64,000 nucleotides of DNA from NCBI RefSeq assembly GCF_003892345.1, contig NZ_RRUE01000002.1, positions 939,655-1,003,654 of the forward strand. Reading direction: 5' to 3'. Below, one piece after another: positions 1-8,637 of this stretch. The number at the start of each line of letters is the position of its first letter. Position 1 is the stretch's first letter. The position numbers and the translations under genes were made by a program. The stretch is from Lautropia dentalis. GTDB lineage: Bacteria; Pseudomonadota; Gammaproteobacteria; Burkholderiales; Burkholderiaceae_E. The notes beneath the pieces were generated by a model that did not search any database, had not been told where the DNA came from, and saw only the letters and a list, made by a program, of their open reading frames with translations.

Positions 1-126
1 CCGGCCGAGCATTTTCTGCCGCTGCTGTATGTGCTGGCGCAGCGCGAGGACGGCGAGCCGGTGGACATTTTCAATGATGAGATCATTGCCGGCTCGCTGT
101 CGATGACATCGGTGAAGGTGGGCTGA
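1..126 (+). CDS. ygiD: DODA-type extradiol ring-cleavage dioxygenase, C-terminal end (partial)
   Basis: Only the last 41 codons are present, open from the left edge to a TGA at 124-126. The peptide begins PAEHFLPLLYVLAQ and ends ISLS-like in the segment IIAGSLSMTSVKVG. This matches the C terminus of the YgiD/4,5-DOPA extradiol dioxygenase family, where a conserved histidine in EHFLPL sits near the active-site Fe or Zn and the chain ends with an S-M-x-S-x-x-x-G motif. Members are cytosolic and open catechol rings. The substrate cannot be told from this fragment. The family call rests on this short match alone. Confidence 0.72.
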   Translation, partial: PAEHFLPLLYVLAQREDGEPVDIFNDEIIAGSLSMTSVKVG

Positions 127-242
127 AGAGGCCCGGACGGAACTTCCGCGCAGCCGGCGCCAGGCGCTGCCGAAGCGTTTCCCGGGGGCCGGCACGGGCC
201 TCGTCTGAGGCTGGTTTTCGCGGCACCCGGGGTGAGGCCGTC

Positions 243-3128
243 TCAGGGCGTCTCGCCGTTTCCGGACTTTCCACCTTCGTCCTGCTGCCAGGGGTTTTCG
301 CCCTGCACCCGCTGGAAGGCACGGTAGAACTCCTGCACGCTCTGGTTCTCCCGCACGGGAAGGCCGGTGGCGTTGTACAGGAATTCGGCGGCGTGAGCGC
401 GGGTGGTGCGGTCGAAGTTGCCGCTTTCCGGTACGGCATAACCGTACTGGCGCAGGGTACGCTGCATGTACAGCACGCGGTTGGTGATGGCGGAGTTCTG
501 TGTGCCTGATGCGTCGGGCGCGGGCGTTCCGCCCTTGTTGCCGGCTGCACCGGGCGTGCCCGGGGTATTGGATGCTCCCGGTGCTGCCGGTGAGCCCTGT
601 CTGCCTGACGTACTGGATGTGTCCGGTGAGCCCGATCTGCCTGCCGTGCCGGATGCTTCTGGTGTGCCCGATCTGGCCGGCGTGCCGGTTGCGCCCTGAT
701 TGCCGAGCCTTCCCGGTGTGCCGGCGCTATCCGAAGCAGCAGACCTGCCCGATGTACCGGGCGCTCCAGAGGTCGCTGACCCTTCTGGCGTGGCAGACGT
801 GCCAGCTGCGTTGCGCGAATCCGATGGGCTGTACGATCCTCTGGCCGAACCCGAACCCGAACCCGAACCCGAACCCGAACCCGAACCCGAACCCGAATCT
901 GTGCCTGCGCCCGTACCTATGCCTCTGCCCGTGGCAGGGGTGTGGGGAGCCACGCGTCCGGAAATGTCGGCATTCTCCCGCCCCGGGGCCTGGGCTTCCC
1001 TGTTGGCACGGCTGGTGGACGGACGTTCGCCGGCAGCCCTGCCGTTGCCGGCGCCGGTACGTGTCTCTGCGGCTTCTGAACCCGGCCTTGCCCCCGTGCC
1101 AGCACCTGAGCTGGCACCTGAGCCTGTACTCGAGCCTGCACCTCTGGCCGGACTGCCGTGGGCGGTGGTGTTGCTGGTACCGCTGCGGGACGTGGCATTG
1201 GCCCGGTCGCTGCCTGTTTCGCTGCCGGCCGTGCGGTTGCCTGCGCCGCTTCCGCTGCTGCCGCTCGCGCCAGTATCCGTGCCATCGTTGCGGTTGGTGG
1301 CGGCGGGTTTGCCGCCAGAACCGCCGCTGGCCCCGTTGCTGCTGGCCGGACCGGTGTTGCGGTTGCGGCCACCATTGGCGTTTCCGGTACCGTTGCCGGA
1401 ATTGCGCTGGCGGTTGCTGTGCGTGACGGCAGGTTTGTTCGTGTCCGTGTCGGTGTCCGGGGTGCCGAAGAACATGCCGATCACCAGCAGGATGATGATC
1501 ACAATCAGGGTTGCCAAAGCCACCAGACGCATCAGGGTCAGGATGCCCCGGCCGGTCTGGGTGATGCCCCGCCACAGGCGCCCGAAGGGGCCGCCGCCGT
1601 AGGACTGGGGGGCGCTTCGGGGGTTGTAGGTCTGGGCCTGGCTGGCATGGCCGGCGGCGTACATGGGGACACGCTGGCCGGAAGGCCGGGGGGCGCCTGC
1701 CGTCCGTTTGGTGCCGGCAGGCGGTGGGGGGCTGCGCCGGGCGGTGGCGTTGCCGGCACCGGCACCGGCGCTTCCCCGGCCAGCACTGATGCTTCCCCGG
1801 CTGGCGCTGCTGCCGCCTGTGTGGGGTGTGCCGCCCGTGCGGGGCATGCTGCCCATGCTGGGGCCGGTGTGCCGGCCGGTGGGACGGGTGGTCTGCTCGT
1901 ACGGCTTCTGCTGCAGGGCTTCGGCCAGTTCGGGCGGAATGGGGGCGGGGGGCCGGCCCGGGAAGAGCGGGGTGCCGGACTGGACCTCCATCTGGCACCA
2001 GGGGCAGCTGTTCAGGTGACCGGGGTAGAGGTGATGCTCGTCTTCGGGGCAGACGTAGAGGCTGGCTTCGAAGGCTTCGAGGGCTTCCACCCATTGCTGG
2101 GCCGTGGGCCGTTCCACGTCGCCCCGGGTGTTCAGGGCCTGGGCGAACAGGGCGGCCAGTACGGGCGAGAGTTCGACCAGGCTGGGCAGGCCGGGTGGGG
2201 GCGTGACCGGGACGCGGCGGGCCGTGGTGGGGCGATGCTGGCCTGTGTCTGTGCTGGCCGTACCGGTACCGCTGGTGTGGTGGGGGCTGCCGGGGCGTGT
2301 GCTGCTGCCTTCGCGTGACAGGCTGGCGTTGTGCGCATGCAGCCAGTCCCATGCGGTGGGATGGTTGGGATCCGGGATGGGGTGGGGGTAGTGCAGCTGC
2401 TCGATCCGCTTGCTGATGGGCGGCGGGTTCTGGACACTGCTGCTGTAGACACCGTTGAAGGGGTGATGCCCCATCATCAGGGTCTGGAAGATCAGGACGG
2501 CCAGGCCGAAGTTGTCGTGGTTGGGGGTGCGGGTGATGCCCTCCAGCGAGCGGCCCTGCAGTTCGGGTGGGGTGTATTCGGGGGTGCCGACCAGGCAGGG
2601 GAACTTCTGGGTGGCGGTGACGAACTGGAAGCTGTCGGCATCGACGAGGGCCACGGTGGCCTGGTGGTCTACCAGCATGCCGCTGGCGTTCACGTCGCCG
2701 ATGACGCAGCCGGTGAGGTGCACGGAGGCGACGGCCCGGGCGATGTTGGTGGCGGTGTGGGCCAGAAAGCCGTAGTCGGCCGTGGGGAAGTGCTGCTTGC
2801 GGGCTGCGGGCGCGTAGACTTCGTGCAGGGGCAGGCGGTCGCGCACCGCCCGCATCAGAAAACCGGCAAAGAGGCCGTCGTTGCCCAGCATGACGGCCCA
2901 GGGGAAGGCGGCCAGTTCGGACTGGGCGGCCAGGCCGGCCTGAACCATGGCGCGGATCTTGGCCTCCAGCCGGGGGCGGCGCGGATTCTTGTACAGCTTG
3001 ACGGCGAGGTCGCCGGAGGGGCCGGCCAGAAAAACCTCGCCCTCGCCACCGCCCCCCAGGCGCTTGCCCAGGGTGAAGGTATGACCGTCGTCGGTGCGCA
3101 GGGTGCGCGGGGGAGACTGGCCACTCAT
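243..3128 (-). CDS. TerY-P triad membrane Ser/Thr kinase (YegI-like) with peptidoglycan-binding-like C terminus
   Basis: A 961-residue protein. The kinase domain covers about 15-230: Gly-rich loop GKRLGGGGEGEVFL (21-34), VAIK-type lysine K44, catalytic loop GDVNASGMLV (144-153) with D145, metal segment VDADSFQF (162-169) and GTPEYTPPEL (181-190). A Cys/His cluster follows (C360, H366-H367, C375-P-W-C378), as is usual in YegI-type kinases. One membrane helix lies at about 532-554. It is followed by some 320 residues of Gly/Ser/Thr/Ala-rich sequence and a terminal fold at about 880-945 resembling a peptidoglycan-binding domain. The usual loop asparagine is glycine (G150). The start overlaps the phosphatase stop by ATGA, so the two are co-translated. 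A role in envelope stress phosphosignalling is inferred. Confidence 0.8.
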   Translation of the reverse strand: MSGQSPPRTLRTDDGHTFTLGKRLGGGGEGEVFLAGPSGDLAVKLYKNPRRPRLEAKIRAMVQAGLAAQSELAAFPWAVMLGNDGLFAGFLMRAVRDRLPLHEVYAPAARKQHFPTADYGFLAHTATNIARAVASVHLTGCVIGDVNASGMLVDHQATVALVDADSFQFVTATQKFPCLVGTPEYTPPELQGRSLEGITRTPNHDNFGLAVLIFQTLMMGHHPFNGVYSSSVQNPPPISKRIEQLHYPHPIPDPNHPTAWDWLHAHNASLSREGSSTRPGSPHHTSGTGTASTDTGQHRPTTARRVPVTPPPGLPSLVELSPVLAALFAQALNTRGDVERPTAQQWVEALEAFEASLYVCPEDEHHLYPGHLNSCPWCQMEVQSGTPLFPGRPPAPIPPELAEALQQKPYEQTTRPTGRHTGPSMGSMPRTGGTPHTGGSSASRGSISAGRGSAGAGAGNATARRSPPPPAGTKRTAGAPRPSGQRVPMYAAGHASQAQTYNPRSAPQSYGGGPFGRLWRGITQTGRGILTLMRLVALATLIVIIILLVIGMFFGTPDTDTDTNKPAVTHSNRQRNSGNGTGNANGGRNRNTGPASSNGASGGSGGKPAATNRNDGTDTGASGSSGSGAGNRTAGSETGSDRANATSRSGTSNTTAHGSPARGAGSSTGSGASSGAGTGARPGSEAAETRTGAGNGRAAGERPSTSRANREAQAPGRENADISGRVAPHTPATGRGIGTGAGTDSGSGSGSGSGSGSGSGSARGSYSPSDSRNAAGTSATPEGSATSGAPGTSGRSAASDSAGTPGRLGNQGATGTPARSGTPEASGTAGRSGSPDTSSTSGRQGSPAAPGASNTPGTPGAAGNKGGTPAPDASGTQNSAITNRVLYMQRTLRQYGYAVPESGNFDRTTRAHAAEFLYNATGLPVRENQSVQEFYRAFQRVQGENPWQQDEGGKSGNGETP
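847..897. repeat. Hexanucleotide microsatellite (GAACCC)8.5 inside the kinase gene
   Basis: Eight full copies of GAACCC plus GAA run without interruption. On the coding (minus) strand they encode an alternating Gly-Ser run in the extracytoplasmic low-complexity region of the kinase. A 6-bp unit can change copy number without shifting the frame, so it would change linker length rather than switch the gene off. Confidence 0.95.
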
Positions 3129-5002
3129 GGCAGCACGGCAATGATCAGCGTCTTGTCGTCGTCGGTGCGGCTGTTGACGGCGGCGCTGTTCAGGTAGGCG
3201 GCCAGCTGGGCAGACAGGGCTGCATGACGGCCATACCAGACGGCTTCAGGTGCGTACGACGGGGCCGGCGCGGCCGGTGTGGCTGCTGCGGCAGCAGGGA
3301 CGGACGTGGCCCGTGTGGCGGGTGCGGCCGCCGTGGCCGCCATGGATCTGGAGACCGGCGCAGCACCTTGGTGGGGCATGGCTGCTGGGGCTCCTTGCGC
3401 TGGTGCTGCTCCGGGGGGCTGCATGGCGCCTGCGGCATGCGCTGCCTGGGTGGGCGGCATGGCTGCCGTGGCCGGACGTGCCTGCGCTGCCTGGGCTGGC
3501 TGCGTGGCGCCTGTGGCTGGGAGGGCCTGTGCTGCCACGGGTGTCATGTGGGCACCGGCGGATGGGGCCAGGAAGGGGGCATCCGGCATGTCCCTTTCCA
3601 GCAGCGGGGTGGCAACCCAGGCTGGCGGTGGGGTGGCCGGCCTGGTGGCTGCCGGAGGACGCCCCTGTGCACGGGGGAAGCGGGGGCGGCCGAACGGTCT
3701 GCCGGCACCCTGTGCGGGAGGGCGCTGTGCGCGCGGGTTCTGCGCGCGGGGGTTGCGTGGTGTGGTGGGGCCCTGTGCGTAGGGGCCCTGTGCATAGGAA
3801 CCCTGACCGTTGTGGCGCTGCATGTAGGCGCCCTGCGGGTTGGGGCCTTGCGCATAGGCCCGCTGCATGCCGGGGCGTTGTGTGGGGGGCTGCCCGCCGG
3901 GGCGCTGTACGGGGGCCTGTGGGCCGGGGCGCTGTGCCAGGGGGGCTTGTGGGTTGTGGTGCTGGGCCGAGGGGGCTTGCGGGCCGGGATGCTGGACTGA
4001 GGGGCCTTGTGGTGCGGTGTGCTGGACTGAGGAGGGGCCTTGCTGGGCGGTGTGCTGCACGGGGGCGGCCGGTGCGCCTGTCCCGGGTACGGGAGCTGCC
4101 TGCCCGGCGCCGGTGTTGCCCGCGGGGGTTGGGTGTGTTGCGGCGGTGGGGACCTCGTCGAGCAGCGGGGTGGTCATGGCGCCGAAGAAGGGGGCATGCG
4201 GGGTGCGGGTTTTCATGTCCAGCACCAGGCGCTCGATGCCGTCGGTGAAGACGGCCAGGGCGTCGAAGGGGGCGTCAAAGCGCCCGATGCGTGTCTGCTC
4301 CGGCGGGGTATCGGTGATGAAGCGGGTGGTGGCCGCAAATTCGCCATGTTCGGGCCAGGACAGCGTCTGCCAGGTCTGCGTCTGGGCGTGGTGGGCGACG
4401 ATGCCGCCATCGCCGGTGTGGGCGACGAGGGTCTGTCTGCCGTTGCTGAGAGCCAACAGCAGGGTGCAGGCGAAGTCACGCGGCTGGAGTCCGCGCCGGG
4501 CGGCTGCCAGGGCAATGCGCTGGCGGGCGCGCTCGATCCAGACGTGCAGGGTGGCGTCGTCGGGCAGGCCGGGGGGGTACGGCTGGCTGCCGTGGCCGAA
4601 GGCAGCGCTGGGGCCGTTGCCCGGCATGCCACCCGGGCTGGCCGCGCCGCCGGGCGGGAGATTGTGGCCCGATGGGAGGTTGTGACCGGGCGGAAGGTAG
4701 CTACCCTGTTCGAAGTACCGGTGCACGGCCTGGCTGAGGGTGCGACAGGTGAGGACGGCCCCCAGCCGGCTGTGGGTGGCGCTGCCGGCACCGTCGCAGG
4801 CGATGGCCAGCAGCCAGGGGGCGGTGTTGCCGTCGTCTGCGCCGGTGGCCTGCGTCGGGGCAGGATGCAGGGAGGATGCGGAGGCGCCGGGGACGCCCGC
4901 CGGGTAGATCATCCGGCAGGTGTGGGCGTCCTGGAGCGGCTGGCCGCTCTGGCTGTGTGAGGTACCGATGCAGGAGGCGGAGGCCCAGGACCAGTGCTTC
5001 AT
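3125..5002 (-). CDS. TerY-P triad PP2C-family protein phosphatase with large disordered insertion
   Basis: A 625-residue PP2C (PPM) phosphatase, presumed to reverse the action of the adjacent kinase. Metal-binding and core motifs are spread along the chain: D25 in QPLQDAHTC, ACDGAGSATHSRLGA (69-82), THTGDGG-like segment AHTGDGGIV (194-202), VFTDGIERLVLD (251-262) and the last motif TDDDKTLIIAV (613-623). Between about 287 and 585 lies a Pro/Gln/Ala-rich repetitive stretch with many PQAP and AQGP units, so the disorder interrupts the catalytic fold before its last motif. YegK-type homologues are normally about 250 residues. It is translationally coupled to the kinase (ATGA overlap) and 31 bp downstream of the VWA gene. 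No strong Shine-Dalgarno precedes the ATG. Confidence 0.82.
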   Translation of the reverse strand: MKHWSWASASCIGTSHSQSGQPLQDAHTCRMIYPAGVPGASASSLHPAPTQATGADDGNTAPWLLAIACDGAGSATHSRLGAVLTCRTLSQAVHRYFEQGSYLPPGHNLPSGHNLPPGGAASPGGMPGNGPSAAFGHGSQPYPPGLPDDATLHVWIERARQRIALAAARRGLQPRDFACTLLLALSNGRQTLVAHTGDGGIVAHHAQTQTWQTLSWPEHGEFAATTRFITDTPPEQTRIGRFDAPFDALAVFTDGIERLVLDMKTRTPHAPFFGAMTTPLLDEVPTAATHPTPAGNTGAGQAAPVPGTGAPAAPVQHTAQQGPSSVQHTAPQGPSVQHPGPQAPSAQHHNPQAPLAQRPGPQAPVQRPGGQPPTQRPGMQRAYAQGPNPQGAYMQRHNGQGSYAQGPYAQGPTTPRNPRAQNPRAQRPPAQGAGRPFGRPRFPRAQGRPPAATRPATPPPAWVATPLLERDMPDAPFLAPSAGAHMTPVAAQALPATGATQPAQAAQARPATAAMPPTQAAHAAGAMQPPGAAPAQGAPAAMPHQGAAPVSRSMAATAAAPATRATSVPAAAAATPAAPAPSYAPEAVWYGRHAALSAQLAAYLNSAAVNSRTDDDKTLIIAVLP

Positions 5003-5033
5003 GGTGGCAGCGGGATGGCGGGGCGAGCGGCGC

Positions 5034-5708
5034 TCAGTCGATGGTGGCCCAGCCGTTCGGGCCGGTGGGGTTGGTCAGCGCCACGGCGTCGCCGGGGTTG
5101 GAGCGCGACTGCGAACTGAGGGAGCTGGACAGCCAGGCGAACAGCTCGCGGAAGGCCAGGCCCTTGAGGCGCAGCGGCTGGCGCTTGGCCAGGGTGCCCA
5201 GGGTGCTCATGTCGGCATCTTCGACGCCCACGGCATAGAACATGAATTCCTTGCCGGCCTCGCCGTGTTCGATGGCGGCACGGGCGTTGGCGATGTTGTC
5301 GGTGGGCGTGCCGTCGGTGATCATGAAGATCCACGGGCGGTAGTAGCTGATGCCGGCCTGGCGGTAGAGGTTCTTGCGATGGCGCAGCAGGTGGATGGCG
5401 GTTTCGACGGCCTCGCCCATGGGGGTGAGGCCCTCGGCGTGGAGTTCGGGCGCGATGAAGTGGGCTGCGCTGGTGAAGTCCTGGTAGACCTGCACGTCTC
5501 CGAAGGTGACGATGGCCACTTCCACCCGCCGGGCGCTGAGGCTGTCGGCCTTGAGGGAGGCTTCGAAGCCTTTCAGGCCCTGGTTGAGTTCCTGGATGCG
5601 CCTGCCGCTCATGGAGGCCGAGACATCGAGCAGGAGCAGGCAGGGGCAGCGCGGTTCGGGGTTCTCGACAAATTCCGCCAGGGCAAAGGGATTGGCGTCC
5701 ATGTTCAT
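5034..5708 (-). CDS. TerY-P triad von Willebrand factor A protein (TerY/YegL-like)
   Basis: A 224-residue cytosolic VWA protein of normal TerY/YegL length. The MIDAS site is visible: DVSASM (DxSxS) near residue 28, a threonine in GLTPMGEA near 94, and the aspartate in MITDGTPTD near 129. VWA proteins of this family are thought to scaffold the kinase and phosphatase encoded with them. It is the first gene of a leftward three-gene operon. A GGAG lies 8 bases before the ATG, which supports M1; an in-frame ATG two codons on is the alternative. No tellurite-resistance ter genes are seen in the window. Confidence 0.87.
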   Translation of the reverse strand: MNMDANPFALAEFVENPEPRCPCLLLLDVSASMSGRRIQELNQGLKGFEASLKADSLSARRVEVAIVTFGDVQVYQDFTSAAHFIAPELHAEGLTPMGEAVETAIHLLRHRKNLYRQAGISYYRPWIFMITDGTPTDNIANARAAIEHGEAGKEFMFYAVGVEDADMSTLGTLAKRQPLRLKGLAFRELFAWLSSSLSSQSRSNPGDAVALTNPTGPNGWATID

Positions 5709-6022
5709 TGGTTCGCTCCGGATGAATGGGCGTGGCCCACATACGCGGGGATTCTAGCCGCTGATCGGATGCATGTGATGTTCATGTCGCGATATGGGGG
5801 TGCCCCGGAACGGAACAATTGCACACGCCCGGGTGCCATGGGCGCTGTCAGGAGCGCTCTGGCGCGCTGGACGGCCGGATCATGTTGCGAAGTATGGCGT
5901 CCGATGCAGATCCGTACATTCACCGGCGCACGTGTTTACCGGCGCGTACATTTGTCGGGGCATGCCCTGTTGGGGCATGGCTTTGCACCGGGCGCACAGG
6001 ATATCGCGGTGTCCGTAACGCT
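5709..6022. other. Intergenic gap between VWA gene and ornithine cyclodeaminase-family gene
   Basis: About 310 bp without a credible gene. It should hold the promoter of the VWA/PP2C/kinase operon. The only clear structure is an inverted repeat CATGCCC-TGTTG-GGGCATG at 5961-5979, about 44 bases past the stop of the next gene. It could be that gene's terminator but lacks a U-run. Confidence 0.5.
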
Positions 6023-6964
6023 TCAGCCTTTCTGGAAGACCTGTACGGCCGCAGTCAGGTCTTCCAGTGCGCTGCCGACGGCCTTGAAGACGGTGATGGC
6101 CTGGTCGTCGGTACGGCCGGGGCGCTGGCCGCGGCAGAGCTGTTCGAGGGTGGCGCGGATGTCGCTGGTGGCAAACCGGCCGGTGGCAAAGGCGTTGAGC
6201 AGGTCGCCGGATTTCAGGGCAGCTTCGTCGGTATCGACATAGACCTCGGTGTCGAGGAAGCATTCGGGGGCGGCTTCGGTCATGGTGGGCTTGAAGCTGC
6301 CGATCAGGTCGAGGTGGGCGCCGGGCTGCAGCCAGTCACGCTGGATCAGCGGGGCCTCGGCCAGGGTGGCGCAGCTGATGATGTCGGCCTGGCGGACGGC
6401 GGCTTCGAGGGCATCCAGTCCGCCTTCGAGCGGAGTGGCCGGAATGCCCTGCTTGCGCAGCGATTCGGCCAGTACGGCAGCGCGTACGGGGCGGGGGTTC
6501 CAGATGTCGACGTGTTCGATGTCGCGCACGGCACGCATGGCGCCGGGCACGAGGGCGGCGATGCGGCCGGCCCCCAGCACCAGCAGGCGTCTGGCGTCCT
6601 TTCTCGCCAGAAAATCGGCGCCCAGGGCGGCGGCACCGGCGGTGCGGCGGGCGGTGATGGCGTCACCATCGATGAGGGCCAGCGGTACGCCGGTGGTGGC
6701 ACTGTAGAGCACGTAGGTGGCGTGCAGGCCGGGCAGGTTCTGGGCGCCGTTGGCGGGGAAGATGTTGATGGTCTTGACACCGAAGAAGCCGGCTTCGTTC
6801 CAGGCCGGCATGATCAGGGTGGTGCCCTGCACGCCCTGGCTTTCGATGGTGTGGGTGTGGCGCAGCGGTACCGAGGCGCCCTTGTCGAAGGCTTCGCGCA
6901 GGGCGGGGATGAGGGTACGGAAGGCCAGTGCGCGGTTGCACTGGTCGGCGTCGAACTGTTTCAT
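6023..6964 (-). CDS. Ornithine cyclodeaminase / mu-crystallin family protein
   Basis: A 313-residue NAD(P)-dependent protein of the OCD/mu-crystallin family, which includes ornithine cyclodeaminases and Pyr2C/Pip2C imine reductases. The start at MKQFDADQCN gives the usual family length. Visible features are LRHTHTI near 35, the substrate-binding segment LIDGDAITARRTAGAAALGADFLAR, and the Rossmann loop VLGAGRIA followed by VDIWNPRP. A DadA-like FAD dehydrogenase lies upstream on the same strand. That partner suggests recycling of a cyclic imine from an imino acid such as a proline derivative, but the exact substrate is unknown. The Shine-Dalgarno is weak, so the start is tentative. Confidence 0.8.
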   Translation of the reverse strand: MKQFDADQCNRALAFRTLIPALREAFDKGASVPLRHTHTIESQGVQGTTLIMPAWNEAGFFGVKTINIFPANGAQNLPGLHATYVLYSATTGVPLALIDGDAITARRTAGAAALGADFLARKDARRLLVLGAGRIAALVPGAMRAVRDIEHVDIWNPRPVRAAVLAESLRKQGIPATPLEGGLDALEAAVRQADIISCATLAEAPLIQRDWLQPGAHLDLIGSFKPTMTEAAPECFLDTEVYVDTDEAALKSGDLLNAFATGRFATSDIRATLEQLCRGQRPGRTDDQAITVFKAVGSALEDLTAAVQVFQKG

Positions 6965-7140
6965 CGGGACTCGTTTGGGAAGGTGATGTGATTCGGAAGG
7001 GGGGCGTACCGGTTCTGCCCGTGGTGTCCGCTGCGGTTCCTGTGGTGATTCACGCAGCGGACCCTGTTGCGGTCCCGGCGCTGGTGCAGGGATGCGGGGT
7101 GGTGCAGGACGCGGGACAGTGCGGGCCAGGGGCAGGTGGG

Positions 7141-8415
7141 TCAGAGAAAGCGCTGCACCGCGTACGGCGACGGGTCGGTGAAGGGCTGCTGGCCGGTCAT
7201 CAGTTCGGCCAGCAGGCGGCCGCTGACGGGACCGAGGGTCAGGCCGTGGTGGGCGTGGCCCACGTTGAACCACAGGCCGCGATGGTGCGGCGCGGGGCCG
7301 ATGAGGGGGCGCATGTCCGGGGTGCAGGGGCGGCGGCCCATCCAGGGGACGGCTTCGACGGGCTCGCCCAGCGGCCAGAAGGCGCGGGCGATGCGGGTGT
7401 CCTGCTCGGCCTGGGCATAGTTGGGCGGAGCGTCGGGCAGGGCCAGGTGCACGCCGGTGGTGAGGCGGATGCCGTCTTCCATGGTGGCCATGACGAACCC
7501 CGAGGCGCTGTCGCAGACGGGGAAGGGCAGGGCGGGATGCTCTGCATCGATGCGGAAATGCAGGTGATAGCCGCGTTTGGGACGCAGTGGCAGGCGGTAG
7601 CCGAATTTTTCGGCCAGCGCCCCGGTATCGGCGCCGAGCGCCAGCACCACGTCGCTGGCGTGCAGGCTGCGGCCGTCGGGCAGGGGCAGCAGCCAGCCGG
7701 GGTCGGCCGGCTGCAGGGCCATGGCGTCGGCACGCAGGATGTCGCCACCGCCGGAACTGAAGAGGTGGGCATAGCCCTGCACCAGTTTGAAGGGCGACAG
7801 CACGGTCCAGGGATCCTGCCAGTGCACACCGCCGCTGATGCCGCCTTCGGCGCGCAGGGCGGGCAGGCGGGCCTGCAGGGCGTGCGCATCGAGCACTTCC
7901 ATGGCCAGGCCGTAGTGTTCGGACTGGGTGCGGGCCAGTGCGGCTTCGGTGGCGAAGGTCTGAGGGCCGCGGAAGAGTTCGATCCAGCCGTCACTGCGCA
8001 CGAGAGACTGCAGGCCGGCGGCGGTGATGAGGGGCTGGTGTTCGGCCACACATCGTTCGATGAGCGGGCGCATGTCCTCGGTGGCGCGGGCCAGGGGTGA
8101 GGGGGCCGATTCGTGCCAGTAGCGCTGCAGCCAGCGGGCATACCAGGGCAGGGCTCGCCACTGGAAACGTATGGCGCTGTGGGTGTTGGTGGCCATGCGC
8201 AGCACCGTGCCGGGGTCGCGCGGCATGGCGTAGGGCACGAGGCTGGCGCGCTCGATGAGGCCGGCGTTGCCGAAGCTGGTGCCCCGGCCCGGATCTTCCT
8301 GGTCGACGAGGCAGACGCGGCGGCCCTGGGCCTGCAGCGCCAGTGCTGCACTGACCCCCACGATGCCGGCGCCGAGGACGATGACATCGGCAGCAAGACG
8401 CTGGGAACTGGGCAT
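7141..8415 (-). CDS. DadA-like FAD-dependent amino/imino acid dehydrogenase
   Basis: A 424-residue DAO-fold oxidoreductase. The N-terminal dinucleotide-binding motif VIVLGAGIVGVSAALALQ and the segment DPGRGTSFGNAG are typical of DadA-type dehydrogenases, which pass electrons from D-amino or hydroxyproline-type substrates to quinone. The C-terminal FAD contact is in NVGHAHHGLTLGPVSGRLLAEL. An excellent ribosome binding site (GGAGGAGG, 8 bases away) fixes the ATG at 8415; nine further codons upstream are excluded. The next gene is 176 bp downstream. The 8416-8637 spacer holds an AT-rich stretch at about 8446-8477 that probably contains the promoter. Confidence 0.84.
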   Translation of the reverse strand: MPSSQRLAADVIVLGAGIVGVSAALALQAQGRRVCLVDQEDPGRGTSFGNAGLIERASLVPYAMPRDPGTVLRMATNTHSAIRFQWRALPWYARWLQRYWHESAPSPLARATEDMRPLIERCVAEHQPLITAAGLQSLVRSDGWIELFRGPQTFATEAALARTQSEHYGLAMEVLDAHALQARLPALRAEGGISGGVHWQDPWTVLSPFKLVQGYAHLFSSGGGDILRADAMALQPADPGWLLPLPDGRSLHASDVVLALGADTGALAEKFGYRLPLRPKRGYHLHFRIDAEHPALPFPVCDSASGFVMATMEDGIRLTTGVHLALPDAPPNYAQAEQDTRIARAFWPLGEPVEAVPWMGRRPCTPDMRPLIGPAPHHRGLWFNVGHAHHGLTLGPVSGRLLAELMTGQQPFTDPSPYAVQRFL

Positions 8416-8637
8416 GGCTGAACCTCCTCCGACGTGACACACGGGTATTTGTATCGTATATCCGTATCCTATCAGTACCGGGGGCGGGCGGCACGTCCGG
8501 CCTGGGCGCTGCTGCCTGTCCTTGTATGGCTGCCCGTCCGGAAATGCTCGCCTGTCCGCAAACAGGTGCCTGCCCGGAAGCGGTCGCCGCCTGCCTGGGA
8601 ACCGTCGTGGTCTGTTCCGGGGTGGGCCGTCCGGGGC

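Noticed and set aside
727-3141. Long open frame of about 800 codons on the minus strand in another frame of the kinase gene
   Set aside because: It is a shadow of the real gene: Arg/Pro/His-rich, no family motif, and it exists because GC-rich codon bias keeps other frames open.
2331-3197. Rightward open frames across the kinase gene
   Set aside because: They are antisense shadows of the kinase domain, with Val/Gly/Ala-rich nonsense sequence and no ribosome sites.
5709-6022. tRNA or small RNA gene in the gap
   Set aside because: No cloverleaf or T-loop consensus was found on either strand.
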